NCBI GenBank assembly: GCA_977006965.1
Contig: OZ345378.1
Location: forward strand, 558,001-622,000
Reading direction: 5' to 3'
From: Phymatolithon calcareum
Lineage: Eukaryota > Rhodophyta > Florideophyceae > Hapalidiales
Length of the DNA stretch: 64,000 nucleotides
In this document: positions 10,458-20,208 of the stretch, one piece after another
How the letters are laid out: each line of letters starts with the position of its first letter
How positions within the stretch are numbered: the first letter of the stretch is position 1
The notes under the pieces: generated by a model
What the model was told of the DNA's origin: nothing
The model's database searches: none
The model's input: the letters and a program-made list of their open reading frames with translations, nothing else
Translations under genes and position numbers: made by a program

Positions 10458-12199
10458 TTAAAGCAAATTAAAAAAGGTGCATTGTCCGGCAATGTTGACT
10501 TTAGATTCATACCATTTGTCTTCGATCTTTCGATATCCCTTTCGCTTGCTTGCAAGACCAAAATCAATCCACCACACTCGCCAAGTTTTTTCGTATTCCT
10601 TGTGACCGCTTTGTTCCCCTTCCCCTACTCCATGATGATTCACCATTCGCTCGGCTCGAATATTGGCAATGTTCTCGTCCCCGTGCGACAGTCCAGCGCG
10701 CGCAAGACATTCCAATCCACGGTTTGCCGCATCAAGGATTTGCACCCATTCCACCTGGCTAATGAATGCCCCTCCAACCATCACCTTTCCATCCCTGTCC
10801 CGCGTCACAGCTTTTCCGACAAACTCAACCACAAGTATTGGATCACAACGCGGCAGCGTGCATATTGCCAACACGTCCGGTGCACAAGTTCCTAAAAGCT
10901 CCACGTGGTCATTCCGCATCAAGTTATACATATCGACTTCGCTCTGCAACATCTCGGCCCCGTCGCACAGGTTGGTGTTCGCGTACTTTGTAACCACTGA
11001 CACGTTCCCGAGAGATCCAAGGAGCAGCACAGAGGTTTCATCACTTGCGTACATCACGCGCGAGTACGTAGTAAGGACATGCTCAAAAAATTCCGATGCC
11101 AGCGATGAATTGTCATTGCGCTCTCCAAACTTGCTCTTCAGGAGGGCAACTGCCCTGTTTGATATCCAACAATACTCTTCTGTGGATACATTTTCATAAG
11201 TGCCGACCTCTGAATTCATTGATTCGGACACCCACTTCGAAGGTCCTTTTGAAAAAAAAAACTTGTCAGTGAGGACAAGACAATGCGTGGACTTCTGAAG
11301 AATCTCATGACACAAACGCAGACTCTTGTCTTTGTTATCGCTTAGTGCTGATCTCACACCAACCTGTACCGCGGCAAGCAGACCAAACATAGCATTTTCA
11401 GCCTGTCCGTCCGTGTACATACTCGACACTTGAACTCGAACCTTATCGTTCCCACCATGCGCATCAGTCCTAAACCCCACAACACGCACGGCTATCACGC
11501 TGCGATAGTTCCATAATACGGCGCACCCGCTGTGTGCATACATCGCCTCCGTCACCGCCTGAAGTATCCACACTTGATGCCCAGAGCTGCTCAAGTCCGC
11601 GGGTCAGCCTCTTTCGCCAAAACTGCATTCCATCGATCGCTTATCGCCTGGGCACAGAAGCAATGGCCGCTTGCTCTTTGCACCGCTATAGAAGCACATG
11701 GCCGCGTACGTACTCGTAACGCACAAACACGGAATGCGCGCGTCCCAATCCTTCGCGTCGATCATCACGCAGTTCTTTGCAGGCAACGCCTGTGGCTTGC
11801 GCACACCGTGCGGCGGTAATATCACGCGGTCGGCACAAGAAAGCGGCGGAGCCTTTTGTCCACAATCAGAACCATGGAGCGCAGCACATCAAACAAGCCC
11901 GGAAATAGGCACGACACATCGTAGAGGCTGGCCAGCGATTTCCCGTCGACATGAGTCCACGCGCGCCCTAGTGCGTCCTGTGCGCTACGGAGAGCCGAGA
12001 CATCTTGCCCTAGCTTTTCTTTCGCGATGCCCGCAATTTCCTTCACTTCTTCGTCAAAATTGATCCAAGGCTCAAAAACCACGCGGCCCACAAGATAAGG
12101 GCAAATCGCGTTCCTGCTGGAAAATTTTGAATCGAGTAAGTCAACCGGCCGCTGCTGCAAGATGACCGTTTCTTCGGGCGTCGGCAAATATGCGGACAT
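10458..12199 (-). pseudogene. Kinase-like protein gene, interrupted reading frame
   Basis: Three adjacent frames on the minus strand appear to be one gene: an ATG-started piece at 12199-11822, a second piece at 11825-11604 in a different frame, and a long piece from about 11603 down to 10458. The last two are in the same frame, separated only by a TGA at 11606-11604. The long part is read without an ATG. It has remote features of the protein-kinase-like fold: SHGDENIANI resembles an HGDLxxxN catalytic loop and WWIDFGLA resembles a DFG-type metal-binding segment, both near the C-terminus. No P-loop is clear. The breaks could be a frameshift plus a stop (pseudogene) or one or two short introns; a GTACGT donor-like site lies near 11713 and AG acceptors near 11596. 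The function is unknown. The kinase-like reading is inference from two motifs. Confidence 0.45.
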
Positions 12200-12981
12200 T
12201 GTGCTTCTCTGTTCTTCATGCCCAAAGTCGTAAAGTTTGTCTCAGTTGAACGACGGTGTCTGTCCTGCCACAGCAATTCCAACTAATTTATGATACACGC
12301 TAGAAAAATCCATGTACTGTACTGTAGTTATTCCGACTTTAGAGTCTAAAGTGCATTCTCTCATCGTTCAGACACATTTTTAGGTGCTGTAGTTTCTCAG
12401 GGCACAGCTCTTCCACGGTATTATCGCTTCCGCGACTGCATTACTGCATTCATATCGAGACACGGCGAAGCCTGTATACCTTCGTTGGGGTGTCCCGCTA
12501 AAAATTTTCTGAAGGCACTCAACGCCTGCAGAACCGCAACCCGCATGTAGGGAAATTGTGCTCCAGCAGTGCGAGCCTCATGCTCGCGGTGGCTGGGACG
12601 CTTTTATCTGCTTTGCAGGGGATAAATGACGAGGCGATGGCTTCAATAAGTAGTAAACATATAATTTCGAATCTATAATGCACAACGATGCGAACAGTGT
12701 GATCAGTTTCAGCGAGACTTGATAAGGCTAGCTCCAGGTTGGTGAAGGCAATCTGGCTGCTTTACCTAATAACGTACAATCTCGTTTCCCGAAAAAACTA
12801 CCCCACCCTGTCCCCATCTTTTCGCGTTCATATTTCGTTGAAGGTACACGACCCAACAGGTGTACTTTGGTTTCTAAACAACGAAAAGCAGCGCTGAGCA
12901 GCTCCACGTGCAAACTCTAGACTAGTATGTTCGGCAATAAAACAAGGAAGATTTGTGTCCATACTCTCACATTCGCTCAAA
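12200..12981. other. Intergenic region
   Basis: No gene was recognised. The segment at about 12380-12425 (CTGTAGTTTCTCAGGGCACAG and following) resembles a stretch near 14620-14655, suggesting an old dispersed repeat. Confidence 0.45.
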
Positions 12982-13812
12982 TTACAACGGCTTAGTTGCA
13001 ACCAATCGAACACCCCCCAAGTTTTTGCCTTCGAACAGTGTCACCACCGCTGCATAAAATTCGTCCAGATCCTTCACAATGGCCTCTTCATGCACTCGCA
13101 AGTGCCGCTCACGTGACGATCGAAACTCATCCAACCGCCCTCGCACAAATTGTCCCCACTTCGCTGTGACATCCTCCACTTCAACACCAACAAAGCCTGC
13201 ATTCGTAACCTGCCCGATGTATTCAACCTGCGTGGGCAGATATGTACAAAAGACTTGTTCCCGTAATATTGTCCTTTCCTCCGAGGCGAATTCACCGCGC
13301 CGCACGTAGTCCTCAATATACATTCGACCACCGGGACGCAAAGCTGCGAAGCAACGTTCGAATAGCGCTGTTCGATCGGGAATGTGAAGAAAGGTGAGCC
13401 AGCTGACGATTGCATCGAACTGATCGCCGACTGAGGTGGACGGTTTGAGAAAGTCTCCGCAGACGTGTGTCACTTTTCCTGCCAGCTGGCATCGGGCAGT
13501 GAGAGCAACTCCCGTCGTGTGGTGGTCCTCCTGCAGTTCAACTGCCGTCACGGCCACATCGGCACTGGCCGCGAGATACCGCTCTGGTCCACCGATTCCA
13601 GCCCCGATATCCAGTACGCGCATTCCCGATCGCAGTCCGCAGGAATCAATGGCGTGGGCCACTGCCGAAGTCCCCTCGTAGTGATACTGATCGAAGGGCG
13701 ACAGACAAGATACCGTGAGGGTATCACTGTCGTGCACACCGAGCTCGCGCAACTCGTTGTACACACGCGTGACGTTTCTGTATAGCTTCATTGTCTTTAT
13801 CGGCACCGACAT
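12982..13812 (-). CDS. SAM-dependent class I methyltransferase
   Basis: This single-exon gene encodes 276 residues with a Rossmann-type methyltransferase domain. Motif I is VLDIGAGIGG at residues 66-75, the acidic end of strand 2 is VTAVEL near 90, and motifs near CGDFLKP and DAIVSWLTFLHI follow, then LRPGGRMYIEDY. The segment FDQYHYEGTSAV just before motif I, and the overall length, resemble sarcosine/dimethylglycine N-methyltransferases, including a structurally studied one from the red alga Galdieria. These make glycine betaine, an osmolyte. The substrate is therefore a suggestion, not proven; related phosphoethanolamine or tocopherol-type methyltransferases share the same fold. The ATG at 13812 begins MSVPIK and no targeting peptide is obvious, so the protein is probably cytosolic. 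Confidence 0.75.
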   Translation of the reverse strand: MSVPIKTMKLYRNVTRVYNELRELGVHDSDTLTVSCLSPFDQYHYEGTSAVAHAIDSCGLRSGMRVLDIGAGIGGPERYLAASADVAVTAVELQEDHHTTGVALTARCQLAGKVTHVCGDFLKPSTSVGDQFDAIVSWLTFLHIPDRTALFERCFAALRPGGRMYIEDYVRRGEFASEERTILREQVFCTYLPTQVEYIGQVTNAGFVGVEVEDVTAKWGQFVRGRLDEFRSSRERHLRVHEEAIVKDLDEFYAAVVTLFEGKNLGGVRLVATKPL

Positions 13813-15147
13813 GCTGAGGAATGCAGAGCTTTGCGCACCTTGTTGCCTCCGGGGATAGGTTTTGTTTTAGGCATATGATCCTCATGGATGTGGCAGATAC
13901 AACAGAGCACAGATATCTGAGAGACAAGATTCAGGTAATTGCGTGGAATTCCACTCCTCCATTACAGGTCGGCGATATCCACCACCGCAGGAATCATCTG
14001 CTAGTAATCAAACCTTCCAACTTGACACCTGCACTTGAAGATCTAATACTCAGTGGGCAATGGCTGGCGACAACGCGGCCATTTGAAAGATAAAGCCGTT
14101 TACCGCACAACTGCGTATTGATGAGGTCATAAATGTTGTGGATCTTGTCAGTGACCCTGATAGTCGCGCTGAGGCAGATAAAGGCGAATCCGAAGACGTG
14201 ATATCGCCTGAGAGAAAAATGGACAGCAAACGCATGAGCGGCAGTGATGCCGAAATGCCTATCGATAAACCGCAGCCAAGGATGCCACTCCGCGTACGTC
14301 GTCCTCGAGACCGTGCGTTCGAGCATTTAGAAGTGCATCAATGCCTCTACTTTCGGCAATCTTTGCAACTTTTTTCCTTTTGAATCTCATTTTTGTCACC
14401 TGCACTCATCGGTGACGACCAGTGGCAATCGAAAAACAGGCCTGTTTGCTCTCGGTCGAACTATGTGAAAATCTTCCGCTCAAGTTCTCGACGTACAATA
14501 CGCAAAACAGGGGAGCACCTTTTCTTTCTCTCTTTATTTCGAAGAGATCGCTCACACGAACGGTGAGCGCCTAAAGCTGTTCTGAAACAGCTTCTCATTG
14601 TTCAAAAATTCGAGTATGGCTACAGGTCTCTCACGGCATAGCTCTTCTACGGTTTTTTACCATTTCTACCCATAAACTTACGTCTGGAGACGGAACGTCC
14701 TCCACAACGTAAAATTAGGCGCTCGACAGGCGCTTTTTCTACGAAGGGAGAAGACAGGGCGCCCGAGGACTGACGATGACAGTTATGCACGACTGATGAT
14801 CTTGGATGTGAATGCTACCAGTATTCGCGAGACCTTTGGCGCGAATGGCCTGTTTGCTTCCTAGAATACTTTCAAAGCGGTGGACCTAAAATCGTTCGGG
14901 ACACGCAGGGGTCAGACGCGCACGTTCAAAGTTCCATCTCATCATTCTGAAAAGGCTTCAGGACTTAGGGTGACAGTTGCTTCTTTATTTTCACTAGACC
15001 TAATATGCTCGTTCTAATGAAATTACACGCATTGAGTTTCGTCCGCGAAGCATAGTGTTAAAGCTGCAAACTTATACCTCTATCGCTCCACTCAATTACT
15101 TGCTACTGTTATATTTCAAGGCACACGGCCTCTCTATGAAAGATACC

Positions 15148-15251
15148 AGTGGCAAGATTCTGCTGTGCTTGTTTTCATGTCCGTGATTCGTTATGTCTTA
15201 AGTCGTAATGAATTACCGACATGAAAACAAGCTCAGCAGAATCCTGCCACT
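15148..15251. repeat. Inverted repeat, 34-bp arms
   Basis: Arms at 15148-15181 and 15218-15251 are complementary except for two mismatches, with a 36-nt loop. It is the first of three foldbacks in a row. Confidence 0.8.
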
Positions 15252-15320
15252 TGCGCTATACCGCGCCTCGGACGCCATGAAGAGGTTTAGGCCCAAATGT
15301 GGCAGCCTCAGTCAATCAAA

Positions 15321-15378
15321 CGGGATGGGCTGCGCACTATGGCTTAGTCAGCTCAGCCATAGTGCGCAGCCCATCCCG
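15321..15378. repeat. Perfect hairpin, 24-bp arms
   Basis: Arms at 15321-15344 and 15355-15378 (starting CGGGATGGGCTGCGC) are exactly complementary around a 10-nt loop. The stem is GC-rich and should be very stable. Confidence 0.85.
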
Positions 15379-15389
15379 CATTGGTTGCC

Positions 15390-15436
15390 TGGCCAAGTGC
15401 AGCGTGTCAGCCAGGCTGACAAGCTGCACTTGGCCA
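15390..15436. repeat. 47-bp near-perfect palindrome
   Basis: Arms of 23 bases (starting TGGCCAAGTGCAGC) pair with one mismatch around a single central A. It begins 11 bases after the preceding hairpin. Confidence 0.85.
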
Positions 15437-15760
15437 AAGTGATCCAGGATATGATCCTCCTTTGATTAGCTAATGCGTGCACCAAGGGGCATTTAATAAC
15501 GAAAATAGTTTATTGGAAAAATTTCACGCAACGGTATCATAAGTCTTTGCTGACAAAAACAGGATGCCCGACACCCTCTCCTGGGTAGGTCGCCCCTCAA
15601 TATTATTCCACTCACCGCATGCATGCTGTAGACTATATTCCCGTACCACTCAGCTGAGTCACAGTTAAGTGTCTACAAGGTTCTTTCTACGGTGGTGTGC
15701 ACCTAACTACTGGATTAAGCATTCCACTACCAGCCTTTCCTATAGCGCTGGTCAACAGTC

Positions 15761-17320
15761 ATGATATCTGTATCTTCAATCTTGAAGACCATGACCCGTC
15801 CGAGTCTGAGGGAACTGCGGGGTGGTGACAGGTTCATCCCGGTCAGCGCGGTCGACGAAAAAGCCGGGAAGCGCCTCGCGAAAGTGCTGAAAGCGTTCCT
15901 GGTTGACGTGAGGAAAACCCGGTCCGGGAGTTTCATTGGCAAAATTGTACCTGGTGTAGTCAAGACTCGCCACTCGACGACGAGTCGAAGGTCGTCAAAG
16001 CGCTCCCGAGATGCAAGTCCCCGTACTCCATCCACTCCAAGTGCGCTTTTAGACAAGGAGGAAGATGGGAAAAAGATCTCAAAGAAAAGCAGTGAAAAGA
16101 AGTTGGCAAAGCCCAATCTCCGGAGCGTCAAACCCCCGGCCAAATCGAAGTCCACCTCAAACGAACCTCCAAAAAGGTTGTCTCTACGAAGTGCGCCTAT
16201 CTCTCTGCGGAGCGAGCCGTCCCCCCTTAAGGTTAAGTCTGAGACGCGAAACCGTGATGCAGGTGCATCATCTTCGAAAACGGAAGACCGGAGCCACGTC
16301 CGGTCGTCTCGCGAAAGTGCCAAGAGTGATGCGTCGCATATGAAAAAGCGGAAGTCCTCGTCTTCCCAGGAAGGCGATGACAGGCGGAAGAAATCCTCGC
16401 GACGCGACGATACTGGTGAAGGGTCTCAATCGAAGAAGCCGAGGTCATCTTCCGTCCGTGATGATGAAATCACGCCGAAAAAAGCTTTGCGTGATGCTGG
16501 CGAATCGTCTCGCAAAGACTCAAGTAGCTCCCGACCGCCAACATCAGCACCCCGTGGAGGGGAAGGCAGCTCATCTCGTAATTCAGACCTTCGAAAAAGC
16601 GACTCTAAGTATCCTCGGCTCACCAGTGCTCCGCTTCCGGCTTCACTTCGTTCCTCACCAGCTGTTACGAATAACGCCGATTCTGCAAAACTCTCATCGC
16701 ACGGGGCGCCTGGCAGCCTTGTAAATCCGAGAAGACGCGTGGGGAGCGTTGCGGCTTTATCTTCACGATTTTTGACGTTGAAGAACCAGGTGAAGGCTCT
16801 GTGGGATACCAAGGATTATGACCGGTATGAAAGCGTGAGTCGTGAGGCTGTTGTAACATGCTTCGACTGGGCGCTTGCTCGAGAGGAGGACCTACGAAAA
16901 CGTGAATCGGAGCTCCGACACTCACCCGAAAAGCAAAAATTCTTCAAGAATGAGATCAGGGAGCATTACCACTATATGCGGAAGAAATTCGTGCAGCAGA
17001 GACTTGACGAGTTAAGTTCGATCAACAGGAAATCTTTGGTTCCTTTCCTGCAGAGAGTTATTCGCAAGATCTACTTTCGTATGTTCTTACTTGAACGTTT
17101 GTGGGGGGATGAGCAGGAGAAGACGGCATTGTCTTTGAAGCAAAAAGTGGAAAACGCAATTGCGTCGGATAAGGTTGAGGATTCGCTGACCATCAATGAC
17201 CTTAAGCGCATGCGTACCATTCTTACTGAGTATTCGAACTTGTTGCGCATCACGGACGGTATCACTGCGGACAACGGAAGTGGAGTGCAGGAACCTGGTT
17301 CTGAGGGCTACGTGCAATAA
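15761..17320 (+). CDS. Basic, serine/arginine/lysine-rich disordered protein, function unknown
   Basis: This single-exon frame encodes 519 residues. The first 60 residues may be folded. Residues ~60-330 are low-complexity and rich in Ser, Lys, Arg and Asp, with many SR, KKSS and SSRR clusters and several basic stretches that would serve as nuclear localisation signals. Residues ~335-515 lack low complexity and look helical, with KKFVQQRLDEL, VPFLQRVIRKIYFRMFLLERLW and an acidic C-terminus. The composition resembles nuclear RNA-processing or transcription-associated proteins, but no named domain was recognised. A second ATG ten codons downstream (15791) is an alternative start. The nuclear location is inferred only from composition. 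Confidence 0.65.
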   Translation: MISVSSILKTMTRPSLRELRGGDRFIPVSAVDEKAGKRLAKVLKAFLVDVRKTRSGSFIGKIVPGVVKTRHSTTSRRSSKRSRDASPRTPSTPSALLDKEEDGKKISKKSSEKKLAKPNLRSVKPPAKSKSTSNEPPKRLSLRSAPISLRSEPSPLKVKSETRNRDAGASSSKTEDRSHVRSSRESAKSDASHMKKRKSSSSQEGDDRRKKSSRRDDTGEGSQSKKPRSSSVRDDEITPKKALRDAGESSRKDSSSSRPPTSAPRGGEGSSSRNSDLRKSDSKYPRLTSAPLPASLRSSPAVTNNADSAKLSSHGAPGSLVNPRRRVGSVAALSSRFLTLKNQVKALWDTKDYDRYESVSREAVVTCFDWALAREEDLRKRESELRHSPEKQKFFKNEIREHYHYMRKKFVQQRLDELSSINRKSLVPFLQRVIRKIYFRMFLLERLWGDEQEKTALSLKQKVENAIASDKVEDSLTINDLKRMRTILTEYSNLLRITDGITADNGSGVQEPGSEGYVQ

Positions 17321-17900
17321 GGATGGACTGGACTGGCCTGGCCCTCATCGATTTTGTTTGCCAGTTGTCTATTCTGCGTGTAGACATGCTCTGCACTACA
17401 TGTAGACGACCGATTGATGGATGGTCTGCTTATTCGTTCGGACAAGAAGGGGAGATTTATATATTTTTCAAAATAATCTATTAAAGTTACCGATGCACCT
17501 ACTGACGCAGAGGGCATCGATGCTTTCAAGTCCTAGCACACTTGGTTGTTGCTGGAAAACGGCGCCTTTAAATCTCATCTCAAACAAGTTCAGGGCGCTC
17601 GCTGACGGCCGTTGTTTGCGATGAGCCAATTTCTAACCTGTCGTTCATTCATTCATTTTTCTTTATTCCCATGGGGCAGGCAGTGTTTCGACGGCCTAAG
17701 CTGAGCTGAGCTGAGCGACATTTATTGCGGCTTGCGCGCCTAGCCCGATACGTCGCCAAATATTGATAGCAACGTCAACGTCGGTCGGTCTGGGAAGTAT
17801 GTCTACTTGCTGGGATTCCGTCCTTCCGGGACCTCCAAACACCACGACTTTTATTGCACTGTTACACAAAACTAAACTAAGTGCCACACTATACAATTGC
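17321..17900. other. Intergenic, between convergent genes; contains a retroelement tail
   Basis: This spacer lies between the stops of the basic protein gene and ORC4. It holds the minus-strand LINE-like tail at 17641-17695 and a GCTGAGCTGAGCTGAG repeat at about 17700. Confidence 0.5.
17641..17695 (-). mobile_element. Fragment of non-LTR retrotransposon 3' end with (AATG)n tail
   Basis: Read on the minus strand, a CTGCCTGCCCC segment is followed by an A-rich stretch and ATGAATGAATGAA. The same order (CTGCCAGCCCC, A-rich, then GAATGAATGAATG) occurs on the plus strand at 23652-23697, behind a reverse-transcriptase-type C-terminus. This is therefore probably a second, heavily truncated copy of that element family. 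Only the very 3' end remains. Confidence 0.45.
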
Positions 17901-19847
17901 TTATTGTACAACGCCGCCAGCACCCCATCTCTGCATTAGAGTAGTAGCAGCAGGATGTACCTTCAGCGCGTCCCGTACAACATCAGGTGCAACCGCAAGC
18001 TCAACTTTTCTAACTCCAGCCGCCCCACTCGCCCGCGCGACAAGTCCAGCCTCTACGACACGTTCCCATGCTTTAGCCGCGAGCGGACGCGACTCAACGT
18101 GCGCCAATTGCGTGCGCAACATGCTCTCTTGTCCGCCGGTGGCGAGGGTCTGATATTCTCTGAACACATCGTCAAACAAGAACATGCCACGTGCATCGCG
18201 TGTTTCCAGCCTCGTGAGCGCAAGCAGCAATGCCAATTCAAGCGTGGCCAATCCCCAAATAAAGTCTCTCGCACTGCCCCATCGCTCAAGAGCGTTTAGA
18301 AATGCATTTTCAGCGTTCCGGACGACCTCCTTTGCACTTGCGGCAGCATCACTGAGTGCCAGTGCCGAAAGTAGTGACACATCCACGGCGGCGAGGACCG
18401 GACCGGCGGCGCGGTCACGCTGGAATTGTCTACACACCGCGTTCTTCACCCCAGTGCTACCAAGGAATGCGCGGACGACAGCTCGTGCGCGCTTTGGAGC
18501 GCTGTCAGGGACGATTAGTGCATCTCGCACGAACTGCAAAGTCTCATCAGCCGTTGTCGGCATGGGGACGTAAACTACGCGATGACAAAACCGGCTCTTC
18601 ACACGTTTCTCGAGATGATCCGAGACATCGATATGCGGCGTGACGCACACGGCAGCACCATGAAGCGCACTGTCTTGGAGTAGATTAAAGATGGCGTACA
18701 GCGTGGTCTGCCCGACTGAGTTTGCCGCGTGCACGAAGCGGTGGAACTCGTCGAGCACAAACAATAATGGTGTCCGGCTCTCTCGCAATGTAGCCACACT
18801 CGCCGCAATTTCACCTAAACAGTGCTGTGCACCTCCGTGCCCCGATCCACCGAGCGCGCGTGCAATGGCGCGGAATGCAGCACCGGGTGTCGCATGTAGT
18901 AATCCGTGCAAGGCCACCACGGTCGGTGGGACCTCGCTAGCAGCAAGAGCGGACTGCAAGCGAGCCACTATCGTCGACTTTCCGCACCCACGCGCCCCAC
19001 ATAGAAGCACTACCGGACTACCGGAACCAGAGCCGGCAAGCGCGGGTAACACTGCGGCCTCCACCGCGTGTAATGCACCGGCAAGTCGGCCGGGGAGCGG
19101 CATCTCAGAGTCATCCGAGAATAAGCGGGATCGCAACATTGCCACGTAATCGTCCACGCTCAGCTCCTGTTCATCAGCAACTGGTGAATTAGGGGTGGAT
19201 ACGGGACCAGATTTTCGCGTGCTCGTACGTCGCTTCGGGGCGGCTCGCTCGAGTGGCGGATCGCCTTTTGCAACCGCCTGTGGATCACGGCGTCGCAGTC
19301 TCTTTGCGAGCAGCGGGATGTCATCTTCCGATTCGGATTCCGTTAGTGTGGGATTTTTCGCGGTCATCTCATTGCGACTAGAGTTATTGTTTCTTTTGGA
19401 ACTCATGCGCTTCGACTTCTGGGTGCGCGAAACACCAATGGTTGCACGCTGTGACCCTGTTTGCAAATCGGAATCAGCCTCTTGGGCACTTTTTCCGGCA
19501 ATCTCTTCTGTGCGAAAAGCATCCCTTGATGATCTTCGGGTTGCTCTGTCTGTTGCGTTGGACGTAGTCCGTAAGGCAGCTCTGCCTGTTGTTACGTTGG
19601 GGATGTCACAAGCGCTTATTGCAGCGTTTTCTTCCACAGGCTGGTTCGTTTTTAATGCTCTGTGCACGCCTCTGTCTCTTGTCTTGGAGCTACTCTGCAA
19701 ATCGGAATCGACCCCTTGAGTGCTTTCTTCGAGGCTCTCTTCCTCTCGGCGAGCAGTCCTCGATGCTCTGCGGGCAGCACGATCAGTGATATGCGGGTCT
19801 GCGGTAGGCTTTGAGCGACGTAACTTTAGACGAGGTGTAATCGGCAT
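17901..19847 (-). CDS. ORC4: Origin recognition complex subunit 4 (ORC4)
   Basis: This single-exon gene encodes 648 residues from the ATG at 19847. ORC4 is an AAA+ ATPase subunit of the complex that marks replication origins and loads the MCM helicase in the nucleus. Residues ~280-460 form the AAA+ core, with Walker A GARGCGKS (about 284-291), Walker B LLFVLDEF (about 361-368) and the ORC4-typical DHLEKRVKSRF segment a little further on. A winged-helix region ends the protein. Human ORC4 has about 436 residues; the extra length is a ~230-residue disordered, Ser/Arg-rich N-terminal extension. That extension contains a clear internal duplication of ~47 residues (about 21-67 and 99-145), sharing TDRAxRRxSR and DSDLQ. 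Divergent from the plastid-type gene at 20209, with a 361-bp shared upstream region. Confidence 0.9.
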   Translation of the reverse strand: MPITPRLKLRRSKPTADPHITDRAARRASRTARREEESLEESTQGVDSDLQSSSKTRDRGVHRALKTNQPVEENAAISACDIPNVTTGRAALRTTSNATDRATRRSSRDAFRTEEIAGKSAQEADSDLQTGSQRATIGVSRTQKSKRMSSKRNNNSSRNEMTAKNPTLTESESEDDIPLLAKRLRRRDPQAVAKGDPPLERAAPKRRTSTRKSGPVSTPNSPVADEQELSVDDYVAMLRSRLFSDDSEMPLPGRLAGALHAVEAAVLPALAGSGSGSPVVLLCGARGCGKSTIVARLQSALAASEVPPTVVALHGLLHATPGAAFRAIARALGGSGHGGAQHCLGEIAASVATLRESRTPLLFVLDEFHRFVHAANSVGQTTLYAIFNLLQDSALHGAAVCVTPHIDVSDHLEKRVKSRFCHRVVYVPMPTTADETLQFVRDALIVPDSAPKRARAVVRAFLGSTGVKNAVCRQFQRDRAAGPVLAAVDVSLLSALALSDAAASAKEVVRNAENAFLNALERWGSARDFIWGLATLELALLLALTRLETRDARGMFLFDDVFREYQTLATGGQESMLRTQLAHVESRPLAAKAWERVVEAGLVARASGAAGVRKVELAVAPDVVRDALKVHPAATTLMQRWGAGGVVQ

Positions 19848-20208
19848 GGCGACCTTTGGAATAAAAGTGTGCCACAAGGAGATGATACAGATTCAGAATG
19901 TCGAGGATACCCATTGATGTGATCATCAATTTGGCGGGAAATGCCTGTTTGAGCAGTGCACTGCACTATTTTTGGTGCACTATCCCGATGTATGATAATT
20001 CGGATAATTTTTGACCTCGAGGTTCAACCTCATCTTGAGCTCTACGCCCCACACATCGACCAGGCTAATAAATCTCTGGAGATTGCAATCTTGTAAATTC
20101 TTCTGTCAACTTTCCTGCCAGAGGTGACCTGTTCCTGACTTACTTGACGCTGCACCAGCCATCTTCTTCACCTATTTCACAAGCGAAACTGGAAATTCTC
20201 TATCCAGG
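19848..20208. promoter_or_regulatory. Shared upstream region of divergent ORC4 and plastid-type gene
   Basis: The 361 bp between two divergent start codons must contain both promoters. A GTGCACTGCAC-like inverted element lies near 19957-19980. No TATA box or other defined motif was firmly identified. Confidence 0.35.

Larger units (their letters stand above)
13813..15760. other. Gene-poor region with inverted-repeat cluster
   Basis: No complete gene is supported. An acidic/basic open frame on the plus strand at about 14094-14383, without a good start codon, might be a gene fragment. Between 15148 and 15436 lie three successive hairpins (listed separately). Short GC-rich hairpins such as CGCTCAC/GTGAGCG also occur near 14550. 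Confidence 0.5.

Noticed and set aside
14094-14383. Charged plus-strand frame (VVDLVSDPDSRAEADKGESE region)
   Set aside because: Coding-like composition but no ATG near its start and no domain; at most an exon or fragment.
15727-16323. 198-codon minus-strand frame overlapping the basic protein gene
   Set aside because: It mirrors the Ser/Arg-rich region of the plus-strand gene; its low-complexity sequence is a shadow.
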